This document shows, one piece after another, positions 1 to 7,347 of a DNA stretch of 15,329 bases (the stretch's first letter is position 1; each line of letters begins with the position of its first letter). The notes under the pieces are model-generated. The model saw only the letters and a list, made by a program, of their open reading frames with translations. It ran no database searches and was not told the DNA's origin. The stretch lies in the NCBI GenBank assembly GCA_041584015.1, contig JBFHES010000092.1, positions 1 through 15,329 on the forward strand. The letters run 5' to 3'. The position numbers were made by a program, and so were the translations under genes. Source of the DNA: JBFHES01 sp041584015. Lineage in GTDB: Bacteria; Bacteroidota; Bacteroidia; Bacteroidales; M50B96.

Positions 1-539
1 GATAAACTTATTAAATCACTATTCTGAATTCTTTTAATCGATGTACTTGCTATTTTTTCAATTCCATAAAAATCATGATCGGAATGTAAGAGTTGATAAA
101 TCTCGTTACTTTCTCCCAGCGAGGCATAACGTCGAATATTAGTTACCGTTTTCTCAACAGAATAAACGTCAACCAGTATAGGTCTTAAACTATCGGGAAT
201 TAATTCATGCAAATGATCGAATCGATCTTGTCCGGTTTCATCAGCAATTAAATGAACGGCAAGAAGTCGGATAACCGCCTCTTCTTGTGTTTCACGGCTT
301 TTTATTAAATTTATAAGATTATCGAATTTGGCATTGGTACCAAATAAATCGTATCGCTGATTAGATCCCGATTCAATATTAAATCCGGTAGCAATACCTG
401 TGTAGATGACTGTGGATGTATCGTATACTTTCGACTGATTTCTTGTAAGGAAGTAAATGGTTAAGCCCATTATTAAACCGCCGGCTAAAATCAGGTAGCG
501 ATTCTTTAGTAATATTCGGAATAGCAGAATTAGATTCAT
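1..539 (-). CDS. Wzz/GumC-type polysaccharide chain-length protein, 5' part only
   Basis: Inner-membrane polysaccharide co-polymerase of the Wzz/GumC class, which sets polymer length and links synthesis to export. The window holds the first 179 codons plus two bases; the C-terminus lies beyond the left edge. A short cytoplasmic N-terminus (FRILLKNRY) leads into one membrane helix at about residues 15-32. A periplasmic segment follows with the family-like pattern TSTVIYTGIATGF and then a stretch reading LINLIKSRETQEEAVIRLL (about 75-93), which resembles the 'SREV...' helix region of these proteins. Whether a Wzc-like tyrosine kinase domain follows cannot be seen. The ATG overlaps the stop of the upstream outer-membrane protein gene as ATGA, so the two are probably translationally coupled and work as one export unit. 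The class is fairly secure; the exact subfamily is not. Confidence 0.75.
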   Translation of the reverse strand, partial: MNLILLFRILLKNRYLILAGGLIMGLTIYFLTRNQSKVYDTSTVIYTGIATGFNIESGSNQRYDLFGTNAKFDNLINLIKSRETQEEAVIRLLAVHLIADETGQDRFDHLHELIPDSLRPILVDVYSVEKTVTNIRRYASLGESNEIYQLLHSDHDFYGIEKIASTSIKRIQNSDLISL

Positions 540-1372
540 CGACTTGCTCTTTTAAGTTCGTCCAATTTTAATCCTACGGCCATTTCCAAAAGGAAATATT
601 TATTCGTGAAATCCATTTTCGCCTCTTCAAATTCTGCAGAAGACTTAGCAATCATTTCTATTATTTTTGAATAATCAGAAACCGGTAGTTCGCCTTCAAG
701 AAACTGTTTCTCTGCCAGGTTAAAGTGCAACAATTTGGCTTGTTGTGTTTCGCTCTTTATGGTAAGCAAACGTTGCGAAAGTATTAAGTCATTAAAAAGC
801 AGGGTCACATCTTTTCTAATCAACTGAATAATTTCATCTCTTTGAGCGGCTGCATAATCGTATTTCGCATCTGCTATTGCAACTACTCTTTTTCGTTGTG
901 TTATGTCAAACAGTGTAAGTCGCAAACCAACTCCAAGCTGCGATCTACTTGCACGTGCCGTATTTGCCGATCCTCCAATAATTGTATTATTGCCATCTTC
1001 TACAAAAACTACATTTTCCGTACTACCATATTTCCACTCGGCAATTGTATACAAATTATTAGCCCAATCATTCTTCACTCCTCGTCTTTCCAAATCACGA
1101 ATTTCCATTTGCGCATCGTATTGTCGTAAAAGTGGAGAATATACAATGGCAGAATCGATTAGGGCAGCAAGCGGTGGAAGCATAAAGGCATCATTTTCAA
1201 AAATACTTTCCGTGTCCAGTTTTAGTGCATCAATATCTTGGGCCTTTAAAAGTTCAAGGTCTTCCTCCTGAGCAAGAACATTCAATGTCAGCATGTTTGA
1301 GCACATGATCATCAGAACAAAACTGAGCAGTTTTTTAGAAGAATATTTAACCATCCTAAGATATAATTGCAT
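536..1372 (-). CDS. Short TolC-family (OEP) outer-membrane export protein
   Basis: A 278-residue TolC/OEP-like protein, expected to sit in the outer membrane with a periplasmic helical barrel. A signal peptide is visible: lysines at 13-14, a hydrophobic run to about residue 30, then VLA before QEED (likely cleavage after A34). A helix (about 66-103), two strand-like segments (about 108-125 and 144-155) and a long coiled-coil pair (about 158-267) follow. That is roughly one OEP repeat, whereas classical TolC proteins of over 400 residues have two. A second possible start is M7 (ATG at 1354-1352), which gives a more usual signal-peptide N-terminus. The gene overlaps the chain-length gene by four bases and lies downstream of the glycosyl transferase, so polysaccharide export is the likely role rather than drug efflux. 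No inner-membrane pump or adaptor gene is next to it. Confidence 0.72.
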   Translation of the reverse strand: MQLYLRMVKYSSKKLLSFVLMIMCSNMLTLNVLAQEEDLELLKAQDIDALKLDTESIFENDAFMLPPLAALIDSAIVYSPLLRQYDAQMEIRDLERRGVKNDWANNLYTIAEWKYGSTENVVFVEDGNNTIIGGSANTARASRSQLGVGLRLTLFDITQRKRVVAIADAKYDYAAAQRDEIIQLIRKDVTLLFNDLILSQRLLTIKSETQQAKLLHFNLAEKQFLEGELPVSDYSKIIEMIAKSSAEFEEAKMDFTNKYFLLEMAVGLKLDELKRASR

Positions 1373-1459
1373 TACGTAAAAATAAGAAATATGTATAAGC
1401 TCGTACGTAGATTAGCACCATTAAGTTATAAAAGAAGTTATAAACATACATATATAATA

Positions 1460-1483
1460 AACACCGTGCTCTTACACGGTGTT
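1460..1483 (-). terminator. Hairpin after the glycosyl transferase gene
   Basis: A perfect 9-bp inverted repeat (AACACCGTG / CACGGTGTT, six-base loop) lies in the 163-base gap 1373-1535. Read on the minus strand it comes 52 bases after the transferase stop and is followed by an AT-rich tail (TTATTATATATG) rather than a clean T run. It is a plausible but not ideal intrinsic terminator that would part the transferase gene from the export genes. I see no convincing TAnnTTTG element in the rest of the gap. Confidence 0.5.
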
Positions 1484-1535
1484 AGAAAGCTATTTATGGG
1501 TGCTCTATTATTTTAGTCTAGTGATGAATTTTTAA

Positions 1536-2750
1536 TTAAACATCCTCGTCGGCAATTAATGCAAATGGCGTTTTGAATAATATTTTTAAGTCGCCCCAGA
1601 AACTCATGTTTTTAGCATATTCAGAATCAAGCATTTTCCTTTCATCCTCAGACATTTTAGCTCCACCCCTCTTAGACACCTGCCACAGCCCGGTTATTCC
1701 TGCTGGAGCGTCAAACCTTGGAGCAAATTTATCTGCAGTAAGCATCTCAGCCTCATACAAGGGAATCGGTCTGTTTCCAATAATTGACATTTCACCTTTC
1801 AGCACATTAAATAGCTGTGGTAACTCATCAATACTGGTTTTCCTTATGAACTTTCCAACCTTGGTAACACGCGGATCGTTTGCAATTTTTATAAAAATGT
1901 CTTTTTTGTTTTTCCAAATATTGTATTGATACTCGCAAACTTCTTTGCCATCTTTATATTGAAGTATGGTAGAACAATTTCCAGTAGGAGAAGCATTACA
2001 TTTCGGGCAATCATATACAGGTTCTTCTGCCGACTCAGTTTCTTCTGCTTTATATTGATTATTGGTTTTAGCCAATTCTTGCAATTTTTTATCAGCACCA
2101 ACATACATCGACCTGAATTTATGAAACGGGAATATATTATACCCAGCTCCTACTCTTTTACCTGAATAGAAAACTGGCCCGAATGATTCAATTTGCTGAG
2201 CAATAATAATTAACAGAAATAAAGGAGCCAATAGTATTAAAATAAACACACCAAATATGAGATCGAAACTACGTTTCCAAAGTGGTGTTTTAAATTTGCT
2301 CTTTTTATTTTCAAGCAAGGCCTCTATGTTATGTGCTTGTTTATAACTTTTAAGGAACTCTAGTCGCAGATACAATTTTTCTGCAGATACAGGTTTTGAA
2401 AAAATATCGTCTATTTTATTTCGCCAGGCTTCTTCTTTCTCCTTTATTGTAAACGATTTATCTATAATAAAAAACGGTACCGTTTGAAGGTTCAATTTCC
2501 TTTGAACTTCAATTCTAACCGAAAAGGCACTCATTCCCTGCAGGATAAGTTCTGAAACAATTGCATCAGGTGCCTCATTTTTATTAAGATAATTAATTGC
2601 AAGAAAGCCATTCTCCTTATAAACCAAATTAAATAGTCCGCTATCAAGAATAGTTAGCTTAAAATCCTTATCGCTTCCTATATATAACAATGTGTACTTT
2701 TTCTTTGTGCCATCTGCATGGGCACCATTCTCTGATGGTAAATTTGCCAT
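1536..2750 (-). CDS. Polyprenyl-phosphate sugar phosphotransferase with N-terminal pseudo-receiver domain
   Basis: Initiating phosphoglycosyl transferase of the bacterial sugar transferase family (PglC/WcaJ C-terminal type). It would move a sugar-1-phosphate from a nucleotide sugar to undecaprenyl phosphate at the inner membrane. The transferase half runs from about 155 to 404: WKRSFDLIFG and a membrane/re-entrant helix (161-184), KFRSM (211-215), the catalytic Asp-Glu dyad in SIDELPQLFNVLKGEMS (D308, E309), GNRP and PAGITGLWQV. Residues about 17-137 resemble a receiver domain but are degenerate. The acidic pair of strand 1 is lost (LLYIGSDK), the phosphate-accepting Asp position is Glu (E67 in IVSEL), and the Lys-Pro after strand 5 is kept (K119-P120). 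An insertion at about 220-285 carries C248, C251, C259 and C272. It lies 27 bases downstream of a stand-alone receiver gene, probably in one transcript. The sugar used is unknown. Confidence 0.88.
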   Translation of the reverse strand: MANLPSENGAHADGTKKKYTLLYIGSDKDFKLTILDSGLFNLVYKENGFLAINYLNKNEAPDAIVSELILQGMSAFSVRIEVQRKLNLQTVPFFIIDKSFTIKEKEEAWRNKIDDIFSKPVSAEKLYLRLEFLKSYKQAHNIEALLENKKSKFKTPLWKRSFDLIFGVFILILLAPLFLLIIIAQQIESFGPVFYSGKRVGAGYNIFPFHKFRSMYVGADKKLQELAKTNNQYKAEETESAEEPVYDCPKCNASPTGNCSTILQYKDGKEVCEYQYNIWKNKKDIFIKIANDPRVTKVGKFIRKTSIDELPQLFNVLKGEMSIIGNRPIPLYEAEMLTADKFAPRFDAPAGITGLWQVSKRGGAKMSEDERKMLDSEYAKNMSFWGDLKILFKTPFALIADEDV

Positions 2751-2777
2751 ATTTATAATTTTAGGTGCACAACTTAA

Positions 2778-3152
2778 TTAAAAGGTTCTTCCCAATCCAA
2801 TTTCGATTTTAACATCAAGCTCTTCTGGATTAAAAGGCTTAACTACAAAATCATTTGCCCCGGCTTTTAGGTACTTTATTCGTTCAGCACTGGTATCCAA
2901 ACTGCTCAGCATAATTATCGGTAACTCTTTAAAAAAGCCACTTGCCTTTACGTTTTTAATAAACTCCATCCCGTTCATCGCAGGCATCTCCGCATCGCAT
3001 ACAATTAGATCAGGCATGTTACCATCCTGGAGCCAAACCATTGCTTCCATCCCATTCTCCTTTGCCTCTACAACATAGTTCCTACCAAGAAAGCTTAACA
3101 GTAAAGTCCTAATGGAAATGTCATCGTCTATCACTAAAATTTTCTTTTTCAT
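2778..3152 (-). CDS. Stand-alone response-regulator receiver protein
   Basis: A 124-residue single receiver domain (CheY-like) with no output domain. All key positions are present: acidic residues D9-D10-D11 (VIDDD), phospho-acceptor D53 (VCDAEMPAMNG), S83 of the switch (MLSS), F102 and K105 of VVKPFNPEEL. It should accept phosphate from a histidine kinase, but no kinase lies in the window. The only gene in the same transcription unit that could receive its signal is the downstream transferase with a pseudo-receiver. The gene is divergent from ugd across a 200-base region, so both polysaccharide modules could be tuned from one intergenic region. The family is secure; the target is inferred. 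Confidence 0.9.
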   Translation of the reverse strand: MKKKILVIDDDISIRTLLLSFLGRNYVVEAKENGMEAMVWLQDGNMPDLIVCDAEMPAMNGMEFIKNVKASGFFKELPIIMLSSLDTSAERIKYLKAGANDFVVKPFNPEELDVKIEIGLGRTF

Positions 3153-3178
3153 ACACTTGTGGGTTTGTATATTTTTTT

Positions 3179-3186
3179 GAAACCTA
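3179..3186 (-). promoter_or_regulatory. Weak -7-like element upstream of the receiver gene
   Basis: On the minus strand TAGGTTTC is one base away from the Bacteroidota -7 consensus TAnnTTTG and lies 26 bases before the ATG. I see no good -33 TTTG at the right distance, so this is a weak candidate only. Confidence 0.22.
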
Positions 3187-3257
3187 AAATTAAAATTGTC
3201 GTTATAATCTGAAAAGTAACGATTTTTAGAATGTTTTACTAAGATGGATCAAAAAAG

Positions 3258-3286
3258 TTGCGAAAAACTAAATTTAAGTATCTTTG
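3258..3286 (+). promoter_or_regulatory. Bacteroidota-type promoter for ugd
   Basis: TATCTTTG at 3279-3286 matches the -7 consensus TAnnTTTG exactly, and TTG at 3258-3260 lies 18 bases upstream, a suitable spacing for the -33 element. Transcription would begin near 3290-3294. This leaves almost no leader before the ATG at 3301 but a normal one of about 60 bases before the ATG at 3355, and so favours the later ugd start. Confidence 0.6.
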
Positions 3287-3354
3287 AAAAACAATAGAAC
3301 ATGAAACAAATTGCGTATTCACCAGTAATTTCAAAAGTATTAAACAATAGTATT

Positions 3355-4677
3355 ATGAAAATTTCAATGATTGGATCAGGCTATGTTGGCCTTGTATCAG
3401 GAACATGTTTCTCAGAAACAGGAATTCAAGTTGTCTGTGTTGATAATGACGAGAAGAAAATAGAGAACCTTAAGAATGGCATTGTTCCTATTTACGAACC
3501 GGGACTAGACGTAATGATAGAGCGTAATGTAGAAAAAGAACGCCTACATTTCACAACTAGTTTAAAAGATAGTTTGGAAGATGCAGAGGCAATTTTCATT
3601 GCCGTGGGTACTCCTCCGGATGAAGATGGTAGCGCTGACTTGCAATTTGTTCTTGGTGTAGCCAGAGAGATCGGACGTCACATTGATCATTATATGGTAA
3701 TTGTAACTAAGAGTACTGTACCAATAGGTACTGCTAAAAAAGTTAAAGCAGCGGTTCAGGAAGAGATAGATAAGCGTGGTGTTAATGTTGACTTTGATGT
3801 AGCTTCAAATCCTGAGTTCCTTAAAGAAGGAGACGCAATTGATGATTTCTTGAAGCCTGATAGAATTGTTGTAGGTATTGAGTCTGAGAAAGCTGAGAAA
3901 GTTATGAAGAAACTTTACAAGCCTTTCTTAATGAACAATCACCCATTGTTATTCATGGATATTCCATCAGCCGAGCTAACTAAATATGCAGCAAACGCAA
4001 TGCTCGCAACAAAAATTAGCTTTATGAACGATATCGCTAACCTTTGTGAAATTGTTGGAGCAAACGTATCTAATGTAAGAATTGGTATTGGTAGCGACAC
4101 ACGTATTGGAAGCAAATTCCTGTATGCCGGTGTTGGTTATGGTGGCTCTTGTTTCCCTAAAGATGTAAAAGCGCTAATTCGTACATCTGACGAAAACAAC
4201 CATTCGCTTGAAATTTTAAAAGCAGTTGAAGACGTGAACGATCGTCAAAAGTCTGTTCTATTTACAAAAGTTAAAAAGCATTTTGGCGGTAATCTTAAAG
4301 GTAAGAAAATTGCCATGTGGGGATTATCATTCAAACCAAATACTGACGACATGCGCGAAGCTCCGGCTCTTGTGCTAATCGAAAAGTTCCTGGCCGAAGG
4401 TGCCGAAGTGAAAGCTTACGACCCGGTTGCATTAGATGAAGCAAAACGCAGACTAGGAACAGACACTGTTAGTTTTGTAGACGATCAGTACGAAGCATTA
4501 ATTGATGCCGACGCTTTAGTAATCGTAACAGAATGGTCGGAATTTAAAATGCCGAAATTTAAAATTGTTGAGAAATTACTGAAAGAGAAAGTGATCTTCG
4601 ATGGTAGAAACATATACGATCCTGAAGAAATTAAAGAACTTGGATTCACTTATCATTGTATAGGTCGTCCGGAATAA
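3355..4677 (+). CDS. ugd: UDP-glucose 6-dehydrogenase
   Basis: Oxidises UDP-glucose to UDP-glucuronate with two NAD+ in the cytoplasm; the product feeds the next gene. Using the start at 3355 (440 aa), the Rossmann motif GSGYVGLVSG is at 7-16. SNPEFLKEG is at about 151-159, the catalytic-lysine region ELTKYAAN at 207-214 (K210), and the catalytic cysteine in GYGGSCFPKD is C266. The C-terminal UDP-binding domain contains WGLSFKPNTDDMREAP. An in-frame ATG at 3301 would add 18 residues unlike the family N-terminus, and it lies only about 10 bases from the inferred transcription start, so 3355 is preferred. The gene heads the nucleotide-sugar cluster, has its own promoter and is closed by a strong terminator. 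Confidence 0.95.
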   Translation: MKISMIGSGYVGLVSGTCFSETGIQVVCVDNDEKKIENLKNGIVPIYEPGLDVMIERNVEKERLHFTTSLKDSLEDAEAIFIAVGTPPDEDGSADLQFVLGVAREIGRHIDHYMVIVTKSTVPIGTAKKVKAAVQEEIDKRGVNVDFDVASNPEFLKEGDAIDDFLKPDRIVVGIESEKAEKVMKKLYKPFLMNNHPLLFMDIPSAELTKYAANAMLATKISFMNDIANLCEIVGANVSNVRIGIGSDTRIGSKFLYAGVGYGGSCFPKDVKALIRTSDENNHSLEILKAVEDVNDRQKSVLFTKVKKHFGGNLKGKKIAMWGLSFKPNTDDMREAPALVLIEKFLAEGAEVKAYDPVALDEAKRRLGTDTVSFVDDQYEALIDADALVIVTEWSEFKMPKFKIVEKLLKEKVIFDGRNIYDPEEIKELGFTYHCIGRPE

Positions 4678-4686
4678 AACATACTT

Positions 4687-4719
4687 AAGGGTGACTACCA
4701 AAGTCACCCTTCTTTTTTT
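4687..4719 (+). terminator. Strong intrinsic terminator after ugd
   Basis: A perfect 10-bp stem (AAGGGTGACT / AGTCACCCTT) with a five-base loop is followed at once by a C and a run of seven T. It starts nine bases after the ugd stop and ends 24 bases before the next ATG. The next gene must therefore be reached by readthrough or from a promoter I cannot place. Confidence 0.9.
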
Positions 4720-4743
4720 CTCACCTCACTTAAAATAAATACA

Positions 4744-5685
4744 ATGAATAAAATATTAGTTACAGGTGGAGCTGGATTTATTGGTTCGCATTTGTGTGAA
4801 AGGCTTTTAAAAGAGGGTAACGAAGTAATTTGCCTCGACAACTACTTTACAGGAAGCAAAGAGAATATTGTACACCTGCTTGATAATCCTTACTTCGAAT
4901 TGGTTAGGCACGATGTAACAATGCCCTATTTTGTAGAGGTAGATGAAATTTACAACCTGGCTTGTCCAGCTTCTCCGGTGCATTATCAGTACAATGGTAT
5001 TAAAACAGTTAAGACATCTGTAGCCGGCGCCATAAACATGCTAGGACTGGCAAAAAGAATTAAAGGAAAAATCCTACAAGCATCAACCAGTGAGGTGTAT
5101 GGCGATCCAATTATACATCCACAAACCGAAGACTATTGGGGAAATGTAAACCCTATTGGTATACGCTCTTGCTACGATGAAGGTAAACGTTGTGCAGAAA
5201 CATTATTCATGAATTATCATGATCAAAATGATGTACGCATAAAAATCATTCGCATATTCAATACCTATGGCCCGCGCATGCATCCAAATGACGGGCGTGT
5301 TGTTTCAAACTTTATTGTTCAAGCCTTAAACGGACAAGACATCACCATCTTTGGTCATGGTAACCAAACAAGAAGTTTTCAGTTTGTAACCGACCTTCTT
5401 GAAGGAATGATTCGAATGATGAATTCGCGTGAAGATTTTACGGGACCTGTAAACATTGGAAACCCGGGAGAATTCACAATGCTCGAACTAGCCGAGATGG
5501 TTATCAAACTCACCGGAAGTAAGTCGAAAATTGTTCATTTACCACTTCCGCAAGACGATCCAACTCAGCGCCAGCCAGACATTACACTAGCTAAAAAAGA
5601 GCTGAATGGCTGGGAACCAAAAGTTGATCTTGAAGAAGGACTGGGATTAACAATTGATTATTTTAAAAAGAAACTAAATTTGTAA
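4744..5685 (+). CDS. uxs: UDP-glucuronate decarboxylase (UDP-xylose synthase)
   Basis: Extended short-chain dehydrogenase that turns UDP-glucuronate into UDP-xylose using bound NAD+. Motifs: GGAGFIGS (8-15) for NAD; NLACPASPVHYQ (71-82), typical of UXS and absent from RmlB; TSEVYGDP (115-122); the catalytic YxxxK pair Y144-K148 in SCYDEGKR; RIFNTYGPRM (170-179); and GRVVSNFI (184-191). Its length of 313 residues fits bacterial UXS. RmlB, the alternative, would be about 350 residues with TDEVYG and lacks the PASP motif, so it is disfavoured. It directly follows ugd, whose product is its substrate, though a terminator separates them. UDP-xylose is a donor for surface glycans. Confidence 0.92.
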   Translation: MNKILVTGGAGFIGSHLCERLLKEGNEVICLDNYFTGSKENIVHLLDNPYFELVRHDVTMPYFVEVDEIYNLACPASPVHYQYNGIKTVKTSVAGAINMLGLAKRIKGKILQASTSEVYGDPIIHPQTEDYWGNVNPIGIRSCYDEGKRCAETLFMNYHDQNDVRIKIIRIFNTYGPRMHPNDGRVVSNFIVQALNGQDITIFGHGNQTRSFQFVTDLLEGMIRMMNSREDFTGPVNIGNPGEFTMLELAEMVIKLTGSKSKIVHLPLPQDDPTQRQPDITLAKKELNGWEPKVDLEEGLGLTIDYFKKKLNL

Positions 5686-5744
5686 AGATTATACGCCAAT
5701 CAAAAGAACGGCGACAATATCTAAATTAAACTAAACTGAGACAA

Positions 5745-6629
5745 ATGAAAGGAATCATTCTAGCAGGAGGTTCAGGAACAAGACTCTATCCTATTACACA
5801 AACTATCTCAAAGCAGATCATCCCTATCTATGATAAACCAATGATCTACTATCCATTATCGGTTTTAATGCTATCTGGCATTCAGGAGGTATTGATTATA
5901 TCAACACCACATGACATTGGCTTGTATGAAACCTTACTTGGCGATGGATCTCAGTTAGGAATTAGAATTGAGTACGCTATACAGCCATCACCAGATGGAC
6001 TTGCTCAGGCATTTATTATTGGTGAAGATTTTATAGGTAAGGACAGTGTTTGCCTTGTTTTAGGTGACAACATTTTCTATGGATATAACTTTTCACAAAC
6101 ACTGATTGATGCATCAAAGCAAGAAGACGGTGCTACTGTTTTTGGCTATTATGTTAATGATCCGGAGCGATACGGTGTTGCAGAATTCGATGATAAAGGA
6201 ACGGTACTTAGTTTAGAAGAAAAACCGGCAGATCCAAAATCCAATTACGCAGTAACAGGATTATATTACTATTCCAATGATGTGGTGGAAAAGGCCAAAA
6301 ACCTAAAACCATCAGCACGAGGCGAACTGGAAATTACCGATCTGAACAGACTCTATTTAGAAGAGAATCGATTAAAGGTAAAACTACTTGGAAGAGGAAT
6401 GGCCTGGCTGGATACAGGAACTCATGAAAGTTTGCTGGAAGCATCGAACTTCATTGCGACAATCGAGCATCGTCAAGGATTGAAAGTTGCCTGTTTGGAA
6501 GAGATTGCATACAGCAAGGGATACATTACCAAAGAGCAGTTACTTAAACTTGCCGAACCACTTAAGAAAAATCAATACGGACAATATCTGCTAAAAATTG
6601 CAGATGGCAAGTCACGACCTGTTGTTTAA
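5745..6629 (+). CDS. rmlA: Glucose-1-phosphate thymidylyltransferase
   Basis: First step of dTDP-L-rhamnose synthesis: glucose-1-phosphate + dTTP to dTDP-glucose + PPi. The N-terminal nucleotidyl-transferase signature GGSGTRL (8-14) is followed by K23, YDKPMIYYPL (29-38), QPSPDGLAQAF (80-90), LVLGDNIFYG (104-113) with the metal-binding Asp (D108), EEKP, and TGLYYY. The length (294) is standard for RmlA. It starts 59 bases after uxs with no terminator between, so it is probably co-transcribed with uxs. dTDP-glucose must pass through RmlB before RmlC can act, and no rmlB is found here. Confidence 0.95.
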   Translation: MKGIILAGGSGTRLYPITQTISKQIIPIYDKPMIYYPLSVLMLSGIQEVLIISTPHDIGLYETLLGDGSQLGIRIEYAIQPSPDGLAQAFIIGEDFIGKDSVCLVLGDNIFYGYNFSQTLIDASKQEDGATVFGYYVNDPERYGVAEFDDKGTVLSLEEKPADPKSNYAVTGLYYYSNDVVEKAKNLKPSARGELEITDLNRLYLEENRLKVKLLGRGMAWLDTGTHESLLEASNFIATIEHRQGLKVACLEEIAYSKGYITKEQLLKLAEPLKKNQYGQYLLKIADGKSRPVV

Positions 6630-6651
6630 GATATTTATGAACCTATACAGG

Positions 6652-6690
6652 AACCAGGGCATTCATACAATTTGGATATCCTGGTTTGTT
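6652..6690 (+). terminator. Weak hairpin after rmlA
   Basis: A 7-bp inverted repeat (AACCAGG / CCTGGTT) with a loop of about 21 bases is followed by TGTTGT. It lies in the 151-base gap between rmlA and rmlC. Because the loop is long and the T tail poor, it is only a possible weak terminator or processing site. It fits with a new promoter starting further down in the same gap. Confidence 0.3.
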
Positions 6691-6722
6691 GTAAAATAAA
6701 TAGGAATAAATTTCAGAAATAG

Positions 6723-6753
6723 TTTTAGAGAATTACAAGAAAGCGTAGATTTG
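6723..6753 (+). promoter_or_regulatory. Promoter candidate for rmlC-rmlD and downstream genes
   Basis: TAGATTTG at 6746-6753 matches TAnnTTTG exactly. TTTT at 6723-6726, 19 bases upstream, is an imperfect -33 element. The predicted start near 6760 would give a leader of about 20 bases before rmlC. Confidence 0.45.
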
Positions 6754-6780
6754 AAACTATTGTAAAAAAGAAGCAAAAAA

Positions 6781-7341
6781 ATGAACATTATTAAAACCGA
6801 GATACCTGATTTATTACTTCTTGAACCAAAAATATTCGCCGACGAAAGAGGCTATTTTTTCGAGAGCTACAGTGATAAGCGCTTTAAAGAGGCAGGCTTG
6901 GATTACAACTTTGTACAAGACAACGAATCACAATCAAGCTATGGTGTAGTGCGTGGTCTTCATTACCAATTGGCTCCCTACTCTCAAGCAAAATTAATAC
7001 GAGTGATCAGCGGAAGAATTCTGGACATAGCAATGGATATTCGCGAAAACTCACCAACATTTGGCAAATGGCTTGGCTTTGAAATTTCAGACACCAACAA
7101 ACAGCAACTGCTCATTCCGAGAGGATTTGCACATGGTTTTGTGGTGTTAAGTGAAACTGCCGTATTTCAGTACAAATGCGATAACCTATACAATCCGGAA
7201 TCAGAAAGAGGCATTTGTTATAACGATCCTAAACTGAATATCGACTGGGGAATAGAGATGGACAAAGCCATTGTTTCGGCTAAAGATAAAATCCTCCCTG
7301 CATTCGAAAATGCCGAAATGAACTTTATTTATCAAAAGTAA
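6781..7341 (+). CDS. rmlC: dTDP-4-dehydrorhamnose 3,5-epimerase
   Basis: Cupin-fold epimerase that inverts C3 and C5 of dTDP-4-keto-6-deoxyglucose. Visible motifs are DERGYFFESY (21-30), VRGLHYQ with the catalytic His (H61), K71, the IPRGFAHGF strand (112-120), the conserved Tyr in FQYKCD (Y131), and D169 near the C-terminus. Length (186) is normal for RmlC. It is followed almost directly by rmlD (stop to ATG 6 bases). Its substrate comes from RmlB, which is not encoded in the window. Confidence 0.95.
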   Translation: MNIIKTEIPDLLLLEPKIFADERGYFFESYSDKRFKEAGLDYNFVQDNESQSSYGVVRGLHYQLAPYSQAKLIRVISGRILDIAMDIRENSPTFGKWLGFEISDTNKQQLLIPRGFAHGFVVLSETAVFQYKCDNLYNPESERGICYNDPKLNIDWGIEMDKAIVSAKDKILPAFENAEMNFIYQK

Positions 7342-7347
7342 TTGAAA

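Noticed and set aside
842..1271. Two plus-strand open frames opposite the TolC-like gene
   Set aside because: They lie wholly within a well-supported minus-strand gene and show no recognisable protein features.
1573..2165. Several open frames on both strands within the sugar transferase gene
   Set aside because: They overlap clear catalytic motifs of the transferase in other frames and have low-complexity translations.
4470..4477. TAGTTTTG, an exact TAnnTTTG match inside ugd
   Set aside because: No -33 element at suitable spacing, and a strong terminator lies between it and uxs, so it is more likely a chance match.
5686..5744. CGCC/GGCG inverted repeat between uxs and rmlA
   Set aside because: Only four base pairs with a 12-base loop and no T run.
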